This document shows positions 12,550 through 21,632 of a stretch of DNA of 64,000 nt, in pieces. The DNA is from Variovorax paradoxus (GTDB lineage Bacteria > Pseudomonadota > Gammaproteobacteria > Burkholderiales > Burkholderiaceae_C). The position numbers and the translations under genes were made by a program. The stretch spans positions 2,139,001 to 2,203,000 of the forward strand of contig NZ_CP045644.1 in the NCBI RefSeq assembly GCF_009498455.1, given 5' to 3'. How positions within the stretch are numbered: the first letter of the stretch is position 1; each line of letters opens with the position of its first letter. The notes under the pieces were generated by a model that ran no database searches, was not told where the DNA came from, and was given only the letters and a program-made list of their open reading frames with translations.

Positions 12550-14084
12550 CCGCCGTGGAAACCAGCAAAGGCAGCGTGGCCGTCGAGTTCGACGGCGTGG
12601 TGAAGGCTTTCGGCCCCGTGCAGGTGCTGCACGGCGTGAGCTTCGCGCTCGCGCCGGGTCGCGTGTACGGCCTGCTCGGCGAGAACGGCGCGGGCAAGTC
12701 CACGCTGATGAAGATCCTGTCGGGCTACGAGTCGCTGACCAGCGGCACGTTGCGCATCAACGGTCAGCAGCAGAGCTTCACGAGCTCGCGCGATGCCGAA
12801 GCACTGGGCATCGTGCTGATCCACCAGGAGTTCAACCTCGCCGAAGACCTCAGCGTGGCGCAGAACATCTTCCTGGGCCACGAAAAGAAAAAGGGGTTCC
12901 TGCTCGACGACGCAGCGATGGAGCGCGATGCCGCCGCCGCACTCGCCGCCGTCGGCCTGGCCATCGACCCGCGCACCAAGGTGCGCCGGCTCATCGTCGC
13001 CGAGAAGCAGCTCGTCGAGATCGCGAAAGCCATCGCGCGCCGCGCGCGCCTGCTCGTCATGGACGAGCCCACCGCCACGCTCACGCCCGGCGAGACCGAG
13101 CGCCTGTTCAAGCTCATCGCGCAGCTGCGTGCCGATGGCGTGACCATCATCTACATCTCGCACAAGCTCGACGAGGTGGAGCAGGTCACCGACGAGGTGA
13201 TCGTGATGCGCGACGGCCGCTTCGTGGCGCGCGCGCCCACGCCCGAGGTCTCGCGCCAGCAGATGGCCAACCTCATGGTCGGCCGCGAACTCGCCGACCT
13301 GTACCCGCCGCGCGACCTCGTCGTGGCGGCCGATGCGCCCGCCCTGCGCGTGCGCAATTTCAGCGTGCCCGGCTGGGCGCAGGACGCGAGCTTCGAGGTG
13401 CGCCCCGGCGAGATCCTCGGCTTCGCGGGCCTCGTCGGCGCGGGCCGCACCGAGCTGTTCGAAGGCCTGCTCGGGCTGCGCCCCGCGAGCGGCACGGTCG
13501 AGATGCGCGGCGAGCCCGTGCCGCATGGCAAGGGCTGGCGCAACCCGCGCGATGCCGCCAAGCACGGGCTCACTTACCTCAGCGAAGACCGCAAGGGCAA
13601 GGGCCTGCACGTGCACTTCGGCCTGCGCCAGAACCTCACGCTGATGGCCCTCGAGCGCTACGCGCAGCCCTGGCTGAAGCCCGACGCAGAGCGCATCGCG
13701 CTCGCCGAGGCGGTGAAGGACTACGGCATCCGCACCGGCTCGCTCGACGTGCGCGCTTCGTCGCTGTCGGGCGGCAACCAGCAGAAGCTCGCGCTCGCCA
13801 AGGTGCTGCAGCCGCAGCCCAAGGTGGTGGTGCTCGACGAGCCCACGCGCGGCGTGGACATCGGCGCCAAGCGCGACATCTATTTCCTGATCCAGCGACT
13901 CGCCCGCGAAGGCCTCGCGGTGATCGTCGTCTCGTCCGAGCTGATGGAGCTGATCGGCCTGTGCCACCGCGTCGCGGTGATGCGCGCGGGCCGGCTCGTT
14001 GCCACGCTGGACGCGACCCACCTGACTGAAGAGGAGCTCATCGCTCATGCCACCGGAACCGCAGACACCTCCACCGCAGCCTGA
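12546..14084 (+). CDS. Sugar ABC transporter ATP-binding protein, CUT2 type (two ATPase domains)
   Basis: A 512-residue tandem ATPase like RbsA/XylG. The first domain has the P-loop [14 protein letters not shown] and the Walker [12 protein letters not shown] but a degenerate signature ([13 protein letters not shown]). The second has the signature [15 protein letters not shown] and the Walker [16 protein letters not shown], with a non-canonical P-loop region ([14 protein letters not shown]), as is usual for CUT2 ATPases. It powers import through the downstream permease. The start overlaps the ROK stop, and its end overlaps the permease start by 38 bases. Confidence 0.94.
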   Translation: MTAVETSKGSVAVEFDGVVKAFGPVQVLHGVSFALAPGRVYGLLGENGAGKSTLMKILSGYESLTSGTLRINGQQQSFTSSRDAEALGIVLIHQEFNLAEDLSVAQNIFLGHEKKKGFLLDDAAMERDAAAALAAVGLAIDPRTKVRRLIVAEKQLVEIAKAIARRARLLVMDEPTATLTPGETERLFKLIAQLRADGVTIIYISHKLDEVEQVTDEVIVMRDGRFVARAPTPEVSRQQMANLMVGRELADLYPPRDLVVAADAPALRVRNFSVPGWAQDASFEVRPGEILGFAGLVGAGRTELFEGLLGLRPASGTVEMRGEPVPHGKGWRNPRDAAKHGLTYLSEDRKGKGLHVHFGLRQNLTLMALERYAQPWLKPDAERIALAEAVKDYGIRTGSLDVRASSLSGGNQQKLALAKVLQPQPKVVVLDEPTRGVDIGAKRDIYFLIQRLAREGLAVIVVSSELMELIGLCHRVAVMRAGRLVATLDATHLTEEELIAHATGTADTSTAA

Positions 14085-15090
14085 AGCGGCCGCAGCAACT
14101 GCTGCAGCAGCGCACCGCAGCGAGGCCAGGCCGCGCTGGACCGAGCGCCTGCACGGCCTCGGCCCGGTCATCGGCCTCGTGCTGCTGTGCATCGCGGGCA
14201 CGCTGCTCAACAGCGACTTCGCGACCGTCGACAACGCGATGAACGTGCTCACGCGCACCGCCTTCATCGGCATCATCGCGGTGGGCATGTGCTTCGTGAT
14301 CATCTCGGGCGGCATCGACCTGTCGGTGGGCTCGATGGCCGCGCTCATCGCGGGCAGCGTGATCATGTTCATCAACTGGGCCGGGCCTGCTTCGGGCTCG
14401 CCGCTGATGGCGGTGATGATGGGCGCGGTGCTCGCCGTGGTACTCGGTGCGTTGTTCGGCCTGGCACACGGCCTGCTCATCACCAAGGGGCGCATCGAGC
14501 CCTTCATCGTGACGCTGGGCACGCTCGGCATCTTCCGCGCCTACCTCACGTACTTTGCCGACGGCGGCGCGCTCACGCTCGACAACGAACTGTCGGACCT
14601 GTACGCGCCGGTGTACTACGCGAGCCTTGCGGGCATCCCGGTGCCGGTGTGGGTGTTCGTGATCGTCGCGATCATCGGCGGCGTCATCCTGAACCGCACC
14701 GCCTACGGGCGCTATGTGCAGGCCATCGGCTCCAACGAGCAGGTGGCGCGCTACGCGGCTGTCGACGTCGACCGCGTGAAGATCCTCACCTACGTGCTGC
14801 TCGGCGTGTGCGTGGGCATTGCCACGCTGCTGTACGTGCCGCGCCTGGGCTCGGCCTCGCCGACCACCGGCCTGCTGTGGGAGCTCGAAGCGATCGCCGC
14901 GGTGATCGTCGGCGGCACCGCGTTGAAGGGCGGCGCGGGCAGCATCACCGGCACGGTGGTGGGCGCGATCCTGCTCTCGGTCATCAGCAACATCCTGAAT
15001 CTCACCAGCATCATCAGCGTGTACCTGAACGCGGCGGTGCAGGGCTTCGTGATCATCGTCGTCGCATTCCTTCAAAGAGGCCGACGCTAG
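14047..15090 (+). CDS. Sugar ABC transporter permease, CUT2 (RbsC-like)
   Basis: A 347-residue inner-membrane protein with 8-10 hydrophobic segments. A Pro/Ala-rich cytoplasmic N-terminus (about 35 residues) precedes the first helix. The family signature [14 protein letters not shown] and the ATPase-contacting [20 protein letters not shown] loop are both present. It forms the channel for a sugar or polyol delivered by the downstream binding protein. The first residues overlap the end of the ATPase gene, supporting coupled translation. Confidence 0.93.
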   Translation: MPPEPQTPPPQPEAAAATAAAAHRSEARPRWTERLHGLGPVIGLVLLCIAGTLLNSDFATVDNAMNVLTRTAFIGIIAVGMCFVIISGGIDLSVGSMAALIAGSVIMFINWAGPASGSPLMAVMMGAVLAVVLGALFGLAHGLLITKGRIEPFIVTLGTLGIFRAYLTYFADGGALTLDNELSDLYAPVYYASLAGIPVPVWVFVIVAIIGGVILNRTAYGRYVQAIGSNEQVARYAAVDVDRVKILTYVLLGVCVGIATLLYVPRLGSASPTTGLLWELEAIAAVIVGGTALKGGAGSITGTVVGAILLSVISNILNLTSIISVYLNAAVQGFVIIVVAFLQRGRR

Positions 15091-15141
15091 TTTTCCATTG
15101 TTCGTTCGTTCCGTTCCACCACCAAAGAGGAGACATCCAGC

Positions 15142-16107
15142 ATGACGACTTTCACCCGACGCCTCGCGCTCACGGCGGTTGCCACCGCAGCGTTCGCCGC
15201 CAGCCTGCCCGCGCTTGCCGCGGAAAAGGTCAACCTCGGCGTGTCGATTCCCGCGGCCACGCACAGCTTCATGGGCGGCATCAACTACTGGGCCAACCAA
15301 GCGAAGAAGGACCTCGAGAAGCAGCACAAGGACCTGAAGATCACGATCAAGACCGCAGCCAATGCGCCCGAGCAGGCCAACCAGCTGCAAGACCTGTCGA
15401 CGGTCACCAAGATCAACGCGCTCGTCGTGTTCCCCTTTGAATCGGCTGCGCTGACCAAGCCGGTCGCGCAGGTCAAGGCCAAGGGCGCGTACGTCACCGT
15501 GGTCGACCGCGGCCTCACCGACACCAGTGCGCAGGACGCGTACGTGGCCGGCGACAACACGGCCTTCGGCAAGATCCCGGCCGAGTACATCGTGAAGCAG
15601 CTCGGCGGCAAGGGCAATGTGGTGGCGCTGCGCGGCATCGCGACCACGCTAGACAACGAGCGCATGGACGCCTTCAACGCCGTGCTCAAGGGCAGCCCCG
15701 ACATCAAGCTGCTCGATGCCAAGTACGCCAACTGGAACCGCGACGACGCCTTCAAGGTCACGCAGGACTACCTGACGCGCTTCAAGCAGATCGACGCCAT
15801 CTGGGCCGCCGACGACGACATGGCCGTGGGCGTGCTCAAGGCCATCTCGCAGGCCAAGCGCGACGACATCAAGATCGTGTTCGGCGGCGCCGGCGCCAAG
15901 GACATGGTCAAGACCATCATGGACGGCAAGGACAAGCGCATCGGCGCCGACGTGAGCTACTCGCCCAAGTTCATCTACGACGCGATCAAGCTCACGGCCG
16001 AAGCGCGCCTGAAGGGCGAGAAGCTGCCGGCGACGACGATCATTCCGTCGGTGCTGATCACCAAGGAAAACGCCAAGGACTTCTACCACCCGAACTCGCC
16101 GTTCTGA
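15142..16107 (+). CDS. Periplasmic sugar-binding protein (RbsB/type I fold)
   Basis: A 321-residue protein with a Sec signal peptide ([20 protein letters not shown], cleavage probably after LPALAA, about residue 26) and a periplasmic-binding type I domain starting [18 protein letters not shown]. It captures the substrate for the CUT2 transporter. An AAAGAGGAGA ribosome site precedes the ATG. The substrate cannot be told from sequence; ribose, xylose, inositol and related polyols are all carried by this family. Confidence 0.92.
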   Translation: MTTFTRRLALTAVATAAFAASLPALAAEKVNLGVSIPAATHSFMGGINYWANQAKKDLEKQHKDLKITIKTAANAPEQANQLQDLSTVTKINALVVFPFESAALTKPVAQVKAKGAYVTVVDRGLTDTSAQDAYVAGDNTAFGKIPAEYIVKQLGGKGNVVALRGIATTLDNERMDAFNAVLKGSPDIKLLDAKYANWNRDDAFKVTQDYLTRFKQIDAIWAADDDMAVGVLKAISQAKRDDIKIVFGGAGAKDMVKTIMDGKDKRIGADVSYSPKFIYDAIKLTAEARLKGEKLPATTIIPSVLITKENAKDFYHPNSPF

Positions 16108-16137
16108 TGTTCTGAAGAACAGCGGCCCTGCCTTGCT

Positions 16138-16247
16138 CCCTCTCCCCTCGGGGAGAGGGCGGGGGGTGAGGGCAGCGGCGATGGCGAAAACGGTGCGCGT
16201 GCAAACGCCGCCACCCTCACCCTAGCCCTCTCCCCGAGGGGAGAGGG
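16138..16247. repeat. Paired intergenic palindromes (inverted arrangement)
   Basis: Two nearly identical 22-bp palindromes (CCCTCTCCCC core, 16138-16159 and 16226-16247) flank a further pair of complementary tracts (GGTGAGGG and CCCTCACC), so the whole 110 bases can fold as one long imperfect hairpin. This is a REP-like element between the binding-protein and dehydrogenase genes. It may stabilise the upstream mRNA or dampen read-through. Related elements occur at 19936, 25460, 40990, 44731 and 49258. Confidence 0.75.
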
Positions 16248-16276
16248 GACAGTTCCCAGGAACACCGAGACGATTG

Positions 16277-17443
16277 ATGACCGACACCCCTCTTCGCACG
16301 CTGCGCTGCGCCATGGTCGGCGGCGGTCGCGACGCCTTCATCGGCGCCGTGCACCGCAAGGCCATGGCGCTCGACGGCCAGATCGCGCTGGTCGCCGGCG
16401 CGCTGTCGTCGAGCCCGGACAAGGCGCGCGCCTCGGGCCGCGACCTCGGCCTGGCCGACGACCGCAACCACGGCGACTGGCAGGCGCTGCTGGCCGACGA
16501 ACTCAAGCGCCCGGCCGATGAGCGCATCGACTTCGTCTCGATCGTCACGCCCAACCACGTGCACTACCCCGTGGCGCAAGCCTTCGCGGAGGCCGGCTTT
16601 CACGTGGTGTGCGACAAGCCGCTGGTGCACACGCGCGCACAGGCCGATGCGCTGGTCGCCACCGTGGCGAAGCAGGGCACGGTGTTCGGCGTGACCTACA
16701 ACTACACCGGCTACCCGATGGTGCGGCAGGCGCGCGAGATGGTGCGCTCGGGAGAGATCGGCGAAGTTCGCAAGGTCGTCGTCGAATACAACCAGGGCTG
16801 GCTCGCCAGCCACGTCGAAGCCGCGGGCGGCAACAAGCAGGCCGACTGGCGCACCGACCCCGCACGCAGCGGCGCGGCCGGCGCCATCGGCGACATCGGC
16901 TCGCATGCCGAGAACCTCGTGGCCACCGTCACCGGTCTCGACATCGAAAGCCTCTGCGCCGACCTCGGCGCGCTGGTGCCGGGCCGCATGCTCGACGACG
17001 ACGGCAGCCTGCTGCTGCGCTTCCAGGGCGGTGCGCGCGGCGTGCTGGTGGCCTCGCAGATCAACACCGGGCTGGAGAACGACCTGCGACTGCGCGTGTC
17101 CGGCACGCTGGGCACGCTCGAATGGCGCCAGGAGCAGCCGAGCCAGCTCGTGCACCTGCCGCACGACGGGCCCCGGCGCGTGCTCACGCGCGGCGCGCCC
17201 TGGCTGTGCGAGTCGGCGCGGCGCGCGAGTCGTCTGCCGGCCGGCCATCCCGAAGGTTTCATCGAGGCGTTTGCGAATGTCTATGCGGGCGTGGCGGCGG
17301 ACATCCGCGCGCGGCTCGCGGGGCAGGTGGCCGATCCGCTCGCGGCCGACTATCCGCGCGTGGAAGACGGCGCGCGCGGCGTGCGTTTCATCGAACGCAC
17401 GGTGGCCTCGGCCGCCAGCGAATTAAAGTGGACGCCCTGGTAG
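16277..17443 (+). CDS. Gfo/Idh/MocA-family NAD(P)-dependent oxidoreductase
   Basis: A 388-residue dehydrogenase. The N-terminal Rossmann fold begins [17 protein letters not shown]. The family's [11 protein letters not shown] and CDKPLVHT motifs, with the catalytic lysine in the latter, are intact, and [13 protein letters not shown] gives the C-terminal-domain catalytic region. It probably oxidises the sugar or polyol imported by the adjacent CUT2 transporter. The ATG at 16277 is preferred over a TTG immediately before it. Exact substrate unknown. Confidence 0.88.
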   Translation: MTDTPLRTLRCAMVGGGRDAFIGAVHRKAMALDGQIALVAGALSSSPDKARASGRDLGLADDRNHGDWQALLADELKRPADERIDFVSIVTPNHVHYPVAQAFAEAGFHVVCDKPLVHTRAQADALVATVAKQGTVFGVTYNYTGYPMVRQAREMVRSGEIGEVRKVVVEYNQGWLASHVEAAGGNKQADWRTDPARSGAAGAIGDIGSHAENLVATVTGLDIESLCADLGALVPGRMLDDDGSLLLRFQGGARGVLVASQINTGLENDLRLRVSGTLGTLEWRQEQPSQLVHLPHDGPRRVLTRGAPWLCESARRASRLPAGHPEGFIEAFANVYAGVAADIRARLAGQVADPLAADYPRVEDGARGVRFIERTVASAASELKWTPW

Positions 17444-17498
17444 CTGCGCACCGGCCCCGCTGATCCATGCGGGGCAGGGCGCGGCACCAGCGGCCACC

Positions 17499-18188
17499 AT
17501 GACGCATTCCATCGCTTCCGACGCTCTTTCCCCGCAGACATGGCCGCGCGCCCTCTGGCAGCGCTGCCGGACGCTGTGGCTGCTCAAGCTGGCCGGCAAC
17601 ACCGTCGCCACGCTGGGCTTCTTCCCGCTGTACTTCTGGGTCATGCAGAACGCCGGACCCGCGTGGGTGCTGCCGCTCACGGCCGTCGACCGGCTGATCG
17701 CGTTCTGGCCGGCGATGCTGCCCGTGTACCTCACGCTGTGGGCCTACATCGCGCTGCCGGTGCTGCTGGCCAAGGACCGGCGCGAGCTGAACACCATCGC
17801 CATCGGTTGCGCCGTGATGACCGCGATCGCGCTGGCCGTGTTCTGGTGGATGCCCACGGCGATCCCGAACTTCGCGATCGATGCCGCACTGGGCTCGTCG
17901 CTGCACTTCCTCAAGACCTTCGATGCAGCGGGCAACGCCTTTCCGTCGTTGCATGTGTCGTTCTCGGTGTTCGCCTGCCTCGTGCTGGCGCGGCAGCTGC
18001 GCGAAGCCGGCGCGCCCCTGTGGCTGCGGCTGCTCAACGTCGTGTGGGCGGTGGCCATCGTGTACTCGACGATGGCGGTGCGCCAGCATGTGCTGATCGA
18101 TGTGCTCGGCGGCTTCGGGCTGGGTCTGGCGATGGGCTTCGCGTTGCGCGAGCGGCCATCGGCGGCCCCTGTACCGGTCGCGGCGTAG
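17499..18188 (+). CDS. PAP2-family membrane phosphatase / phospholipid synthase-like
   Basis: A 229-residue protein with about six membrane segments. The PAP2 core residues are GNAFPSLHVSFS (the PSxH motif) and STMAVRQHVLIDVLGG (the histidine that pairs with an aspartate). The first PAP2 motif (KxxxxxxRP) is not recognisable, so it belongs with the PAP2_3 or aureobasidin-type members and is not a classic phosphatidate phosphatase. It may dephosphorylate lipid phosphates or transfer a phospho-head group. No operon partner is evident. Confidence 0.75.
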   Translation: MTHSIASDALSPQTWPRALWQRCRTLWLLKLAGNTVATLGFFPLYFWVMQNAGPAWVLPLTAVDRLIAFWPAMLPVYLTLWAYIALPVLLAKDRRELNTIAIGCAVMTAIALAVFWWMPTAIPNFAIDAALGSSLHFLKTFDAAGNAFPSLHVSFSVFACLVLARQLREAGAPLWLRLLNVVWAVAIVYSTMAVRQHVLIDVLGGFGLGLAMGFALRERPSAAPVPVAA

Positions 18189-18257
18189 ACCGATCGCGGT
18201 ATTCCTCCGCGCAGGCGCCGACGGTACAAATCGGCATCGCCGTTCACCGAGCCCGCC

Positions 18258-18785
18258 ATGACCTTCCGCCTGTTCTCCCTTGCTGCCGCAGCAGCCTGCC
18301 TCCTGGCCGGCCCCGCGTTCGCCATCGACTACCCCGCGCGCAAGCCGGGCCTGTGGGAAATCCAGACCGGTGAGGGCGGCGCGGCCACGGCCAAGACGCC
18401 GGGTCAGACCATCCAGCAATGCATCGACGCCGCCACCGACAAGGCGATGCGCGAGATGGGCCAGGGCATGGGCAAGGACATGTGCTCGAAGCAGGACCTG
18501 CGCCTCGAGGGCGTGAAGCTCGTCATCGACTCGGTCTGCAAGATCGGCCCGACCACCGCGACTTCGCGCGCCGTGATGAGCGGCGACTTCAGCAGCGCCT
18601 ACCGCATGGAAAGCAAGTCGACCTACAACCCGCCGCTCATGGGCCGTACCGAAGGCACGAGCCTCATCGAAGCGAAATGGGTCGGCCCTTGCAAGCCGGG
18701 CCAGAAGCCCGGCGACATGGTCATGGCCAACGGCATGAAGATGAACCTGCTCGACGCGATGGCGAAGACGCCCGCGCGCAAATGA
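18258..18785 (+). CDS. DUF3617 family periplasmic protein
   Basis: A 175-residue secreted protein. The signal peptide is MTFRLFSLAAAAACLLAGPA with cleavage near AFA-ID (about residue 22). The mature start YPARKPGLWEIQTGEGG is typical of DUF3617, a beta-rich domain of unknown function common in proteobacteria. Cysteines in IQQCIDAAT, KDMCSK, DSVCK and VGPCKPG could form two disulfides. It stands between the PAP2 gene and the DNA repair cluster with no clear functional partner. Confidence 0.8.
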   Translation: MTFRLFSLAAAAACLLAGPAFAIDYPARKPGLWEIQTGEGGAATAKTPGQTIQQCIDAATDKAMREMGQGMGKDMCSKQDLRLEGVKLVIDSVCKIGPTTATSRAVMSGDFSSAYRMESKSTYNPPLMGRTEGTSLIEAKWVGPCKPGQKPGDMVMANGMKMNLLDAMAKTPARK

Positions 18786-18879
18786 GCCCATGAGCGCCGG
18801 CAAGTAGGCCCAGGCCCACAGCGGCTCGCGGCAAGCGGTCGGCAGCGCGCCGGCTTCGGCGGCTCTACGATGGCGTGCC

Positions 18880-19980
18880 ATGCCTGACACGGTGGATCTC
18901 GTCGTCGCCCGGCCCGAGGGCCTGTACTGTCCGCCGGGCGATTTCTACATCGACCCGTGGCGGCCGGTGGCGCGTGCGGTCATCACGCACGCGCATTCCG
19001 ACCATGCCCGTATCGGCCACGCGCACTACCTCGCGCACACCGACAGCGCCGGCACGCTGCGCGCACGGCTCGGCGCCGACATCCCGCTGCAGACGCTGCC
19101 TTACGGCGAGGTCATCAAGCACCACGGCGTGCGCCTGTCGCTGCATCCGGCGGGCCACGTGCTGGGCTCGGCGCAGGTGCGGCTCGCGCACGGCGGGCGC
19201 GTGTGGGTCGCCTCGGGCGACTACAAGACCGAGGCCGACGGCACCTGCACGCCCTTCGAGCCCGTGCCCTGCGACACCTTCATCACCGAGTCGACCTTCG
19301 GCCTGCCGATCTACCGCTGGCCCACGCAGGCGGTGCTGTTCGCGGAGATCGATGCGTGGTGGCGAGCCAATGCCGAAGCGGGCCGCGCGTCGGTGCTGTT
19401 CTGCTATGCCTTCGGCAAGGCACAGCGCATCCTGCATGGCGTGGACGCGTCGATCGGGCCCATCGTCGTGCATGGCGCGGTCGAGCCGCTCAACGCCGTG
19501 TACCGCGCGGCCGGCGTGGCGCTGCCGCAGACGCTGCGAGTCACCGACCCCGGTGTCGATGCGGCGCTGCTGAAGCGCGCGCTGGTGCTCGCACCGCCGT
19601 CCGCGCAGGGCACGCCCTGGATGAAGCGTTTCGGCAACTACGCCGATGCCTTCGCCAGCGGCTGGATGCAGCTGCGCGGCACGCGGCGACGGCGCGGCGT
19701 GGACCGCGGCTTCGTCATGTCGGACCACGCGGACTGGCCGGGCCTGCAGCAGGCGATTGCGGGCACGGGCGCCGAGCGCGTGTTCGTCACGCATGGCAGC
19801 GTGCAGGTGATGGTGCGCTGGCTCGGCGAGAACGGGCTCGATGCGCAGGGGTTCAAGACCGAGTACGGGGATGAGGATGACCAGGAAGCGCCCGGTGGGA
19901 GTGGGCAAGCGGCGCACGATGGGGACGCTGCCGGCCCCCATCCCGACCTTCCCCCGGAAGGGGAAGGAGCGAAGACATGA
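18880..19980 (+). CDS. Ligase-associated DNA exonuclease (MBL fold, beta-CASP type)
   Basis: A 366-residue metallo-beta-lactamase protein similar to the mRNA 3'-end-processing/SNM1 group. The metal motif ITHAHSDHA, further ligands in LHPAGHVLGSAQ and SGDYKTE, and the MSDHADWP motif near the end support a nuclease. Its stop overlaps the ligase ATG (ATGA), placing it first in the ligase-associated repair operon. The last ~20 residues ([13 protein letters not shown] region) are encoded by an intergenic-type palindromic repeat (19936-19974), so the natural C-terminus appears to have been replaced or extended by the element. Confidence 0.9.
   Translation: MPDTVDLVVARPEGLYCPPGDFYIDPWRPVARAVITHAHSDHARIGHAHYLAHTDSAGTLRARLGADIPLQTLPYGEVIKHHGVRLSLHPAGHVLGSAQVRLAHGGRVWVASGDYKTEADGTCTPFEPVPCDTFITESTFGLPIYRWPTQAVLFAEIDAWWRANAEAGRASVLFCYAFGKAQRILHGVDASIGPIVVHGAVEPLNAVYRAAGVALPQTLRVTDPGVDAALLKRALVLAPPSAQGTPWMKRFGNYADAFASGWMQLRGTRRRRGVDRGFVMSDHADWPGLQQAIAGTGAERVFVTHGSVQVMVRWLGENGLDAQGFKTEYGDEDDQEAPGGSGQAAHDGDAAGPHPDLPPEGEGAKT
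19936..19974. repeat. REP-like palindrome inside the 3' end of the exonuclease gene
   Basis: The core CCTTCCCCCGGAAGGGGAAGG (19947-19967, 21 bases, an imperfect palindrome) is preceded by a CCCCATCCCGA tract. The same core type appears in clearly non-coding sequence at 25460-25556. Here it is translated as the last residues of the exonuclease and also lies just upstream of the ligase start, where GGAAGGAG could act as the ribosome site. Confidence 0.75.
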
Positions 19981-21632
19981 AGGACTTCGCCGCGCTTTAC
20001 CGCGAGCTCGACGCGAGCACGTCGAACCTCGCCAAGCAGGCCGCATTGCAGCGCTACCTGCGCGAAGCCAACGCAGCCGATGCCGCGTGGGCCGTGTACT
20101 TCCTCGCCGGCGGCAAGCCGCGCCAGCTCGTGCCCACCAAGCTGCTGCGCCTGCTCGCGCAGGAAGCGGCGGGACTGCCCGAGTGGCTGTTCGACGAAAG
20201 CTATGACGCGGTGGGCGACCTCGCTGAGACCATCGCGCTGTTGTTGCCGCCACCGACCGAAGCACATGACCTCGGCCTCGCGGCGTGGGTCGAGCAGCAC
20301 CTGCTGCCGCTGCGCGAGACCGCGAAGCGCGCGCCCGACGAACTGGCGGACCGCCTGCGTGCGCAATGGCGGCAGCTCGCGGCGGAGGAGCGGCTGGTGT
20401 ACTTCAAGCTCATCACGGGCGCGTTCCGCGTGGGCGTGTCGAAGCTGCAGGTCACGCAGGCGCTCGCGGCGGTCGGCGGCATCGATGCCAAGCGCGTCGC
20501 GCAGCGGCTCATGGGCTACACGCACCTCGGCGCACGTCCGCAGGCCGGCGACTACGCCGCGTTGATCGCGCCGGAGTCCGATGCCGAGCAGGTGCGCAAG
20601 ACCAGCGGCCAGCCCTATCCCTTCTTCCTCGCGCATCCGTTCAACCTCCCGCTCGACCAGTTCGATGCGGTGCTGGGCCCGCCGGCCGACTGGCTCGTCG
20701 AATGGAAGTGGGACGGCATCCGCGCACAGATCGTCAAGCGCGCGGGCGCGGTGTGGGTGTGGTCGCGCGGCGAGGAACTCGTGACAGATCGCTTCCCCGA
20801 ACTCGCGGTGCTCGGCGAGGCCTTGCCCGACGGCACGGTGCTCGATGGCGAGATCGTGGTCTGGCGCGAAGACAGGGTGCAGCCCTTCGCCGAGCTGCAG
20901 AAGCGCCTCGGCCGCAAGACGCTCGGCGCGAAGCTGCTGCGCGACATCCCCGTGGTGCTGCTGGCCTACGACCTGCTCGAATGGGAAGGGCGCGATTTGC
21001 GTGCGCTGCCGCAGTCGCAGCGCCGCGTGCTGCTCGATGAACTGGTGATGCGCATGCAGCATCCGTCGCTGCTGCCGAGTCCGCTGCTCACAGGCACCGA
21101 CTGGCCCGACCTCGCCCGCCAGCGCGAAGCTGCGCGCACGCTGGGCGTCGAAGGGATGATGCTCAAGCGCCGCGACGCGCAGTACGGCGTGGGCCGCACG
21201 AAGGACGTGGGCGTCTGGTGGAAGTGGAAGATCGATCCGCTGAGCATCGACGCCGTGCTCATCTACGCGCAGCGCGGGCACGGCCGCCGCGCGAGCCTCT
21301 TCAGCGACTACACCTTCGCGGTGTGGGACGGTCCGCCCGAACAGGAAGACCGCAAACTCGTGCCCTTCGCCAAGGCCTACTCGGGACTCACCGATGCGGA
21401 GATGGCGCGCGTGGACGCGATCATCCGCAGGACCACGGTCGAGAGCTTCGGTCCGGTGAAGAGCGTCAAGCCGACGCTGGTGTTCGAGCTGGGCTTCGAA
21501 GGCATCGCGCGCAGCACGCGGCACAAGAGCGGCATCGCGGTGCGCTTTCCGCGCATGCTGCGCTGGCGCGAGGACAAGCCGGTGGCCGAAGCCGACACGC
21601 TGCAGACGCTGGCTACGCTGCTGCCGTCATGA
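19977..21632 (+). CDS. ATP-dependent DNA ligase (cluster-associated)
   Basis: A 551-residue ligase. It has an N-terminal helical DNA-binding domain (about residues 1-200), then an adenylation domain with the nucleotidyl-lysine motif [12 protein letters not shown], the motif [10 protein letters not shown] and the motif V-type [15 protein letters not shown], and then an OB-fold. The family is used in DNA repair and is distinct from the NAD-dependent replicative LigA. No polymerase or Ku gene is adjacent, so this is not the LigD/Ku NHEJ set; it belongs with the MBL exonuclease, helicase and PdeM around it. Confidence 0.94.
   Translation: MKDFAALYRELDASTSNLAKQAALQRYLREANAADAAWAVYFLAGGKPRQLVPTKLLRLLAQEAAGLPEWLFDESYDAVGDLAETIALLLPPPTEAHDLGLAAWVEQHLLPLRETAKRAPDELADRLRAQWRQLAAEERLVYFKLITGAFRVGVSKLQVTQALAAVGGIDAKRVAQRLMGYTHLGARPQAGDYAALIAPESDAEQVRKTSGQPYPFFLAHPFNLPLDQFDAVLGPPADWLVEWKWDGIRAQIVKRAGAVWVWSRGEELVTDRFPELAVLGEALPDGTVLDGEIVVWREDRVQPFAELQKRLGRKTLGAKLLRDIPVVLLAYDLLEWEGRDLRALPQSQRRVLLDELVMRMQHPSLLPSPLLTGTDWPDLARQREAARTLGVEGMMLKRRDAQYGVGRTKDVGVWWKWKIDPLSIDAVLIYAQRGHGRRASLFSDYTFAVWDGPPEQEDRKLVPFAKAYSGLTDAEMARVDAIIRRTTVESFGPVKSVKPTLVFELGFEGIARSTRHKSGIAVRFPRMLRWREDKPVAEADTLQTLATLLPS

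Noticed and set aside
12456..14531. Open frame of 691 codons antisense to the sugar ABC ATPase and permease
   Set aside because: It crosses two real genes with intact P-loop and signature motifs and has no recognisable domain.
16138..16247. Possible CRISPR or IS inverted-repeat ends
   Set aside because: There are only two palindromes in opposite orientation, no regular spacers, no transposase gene and no cas gene.
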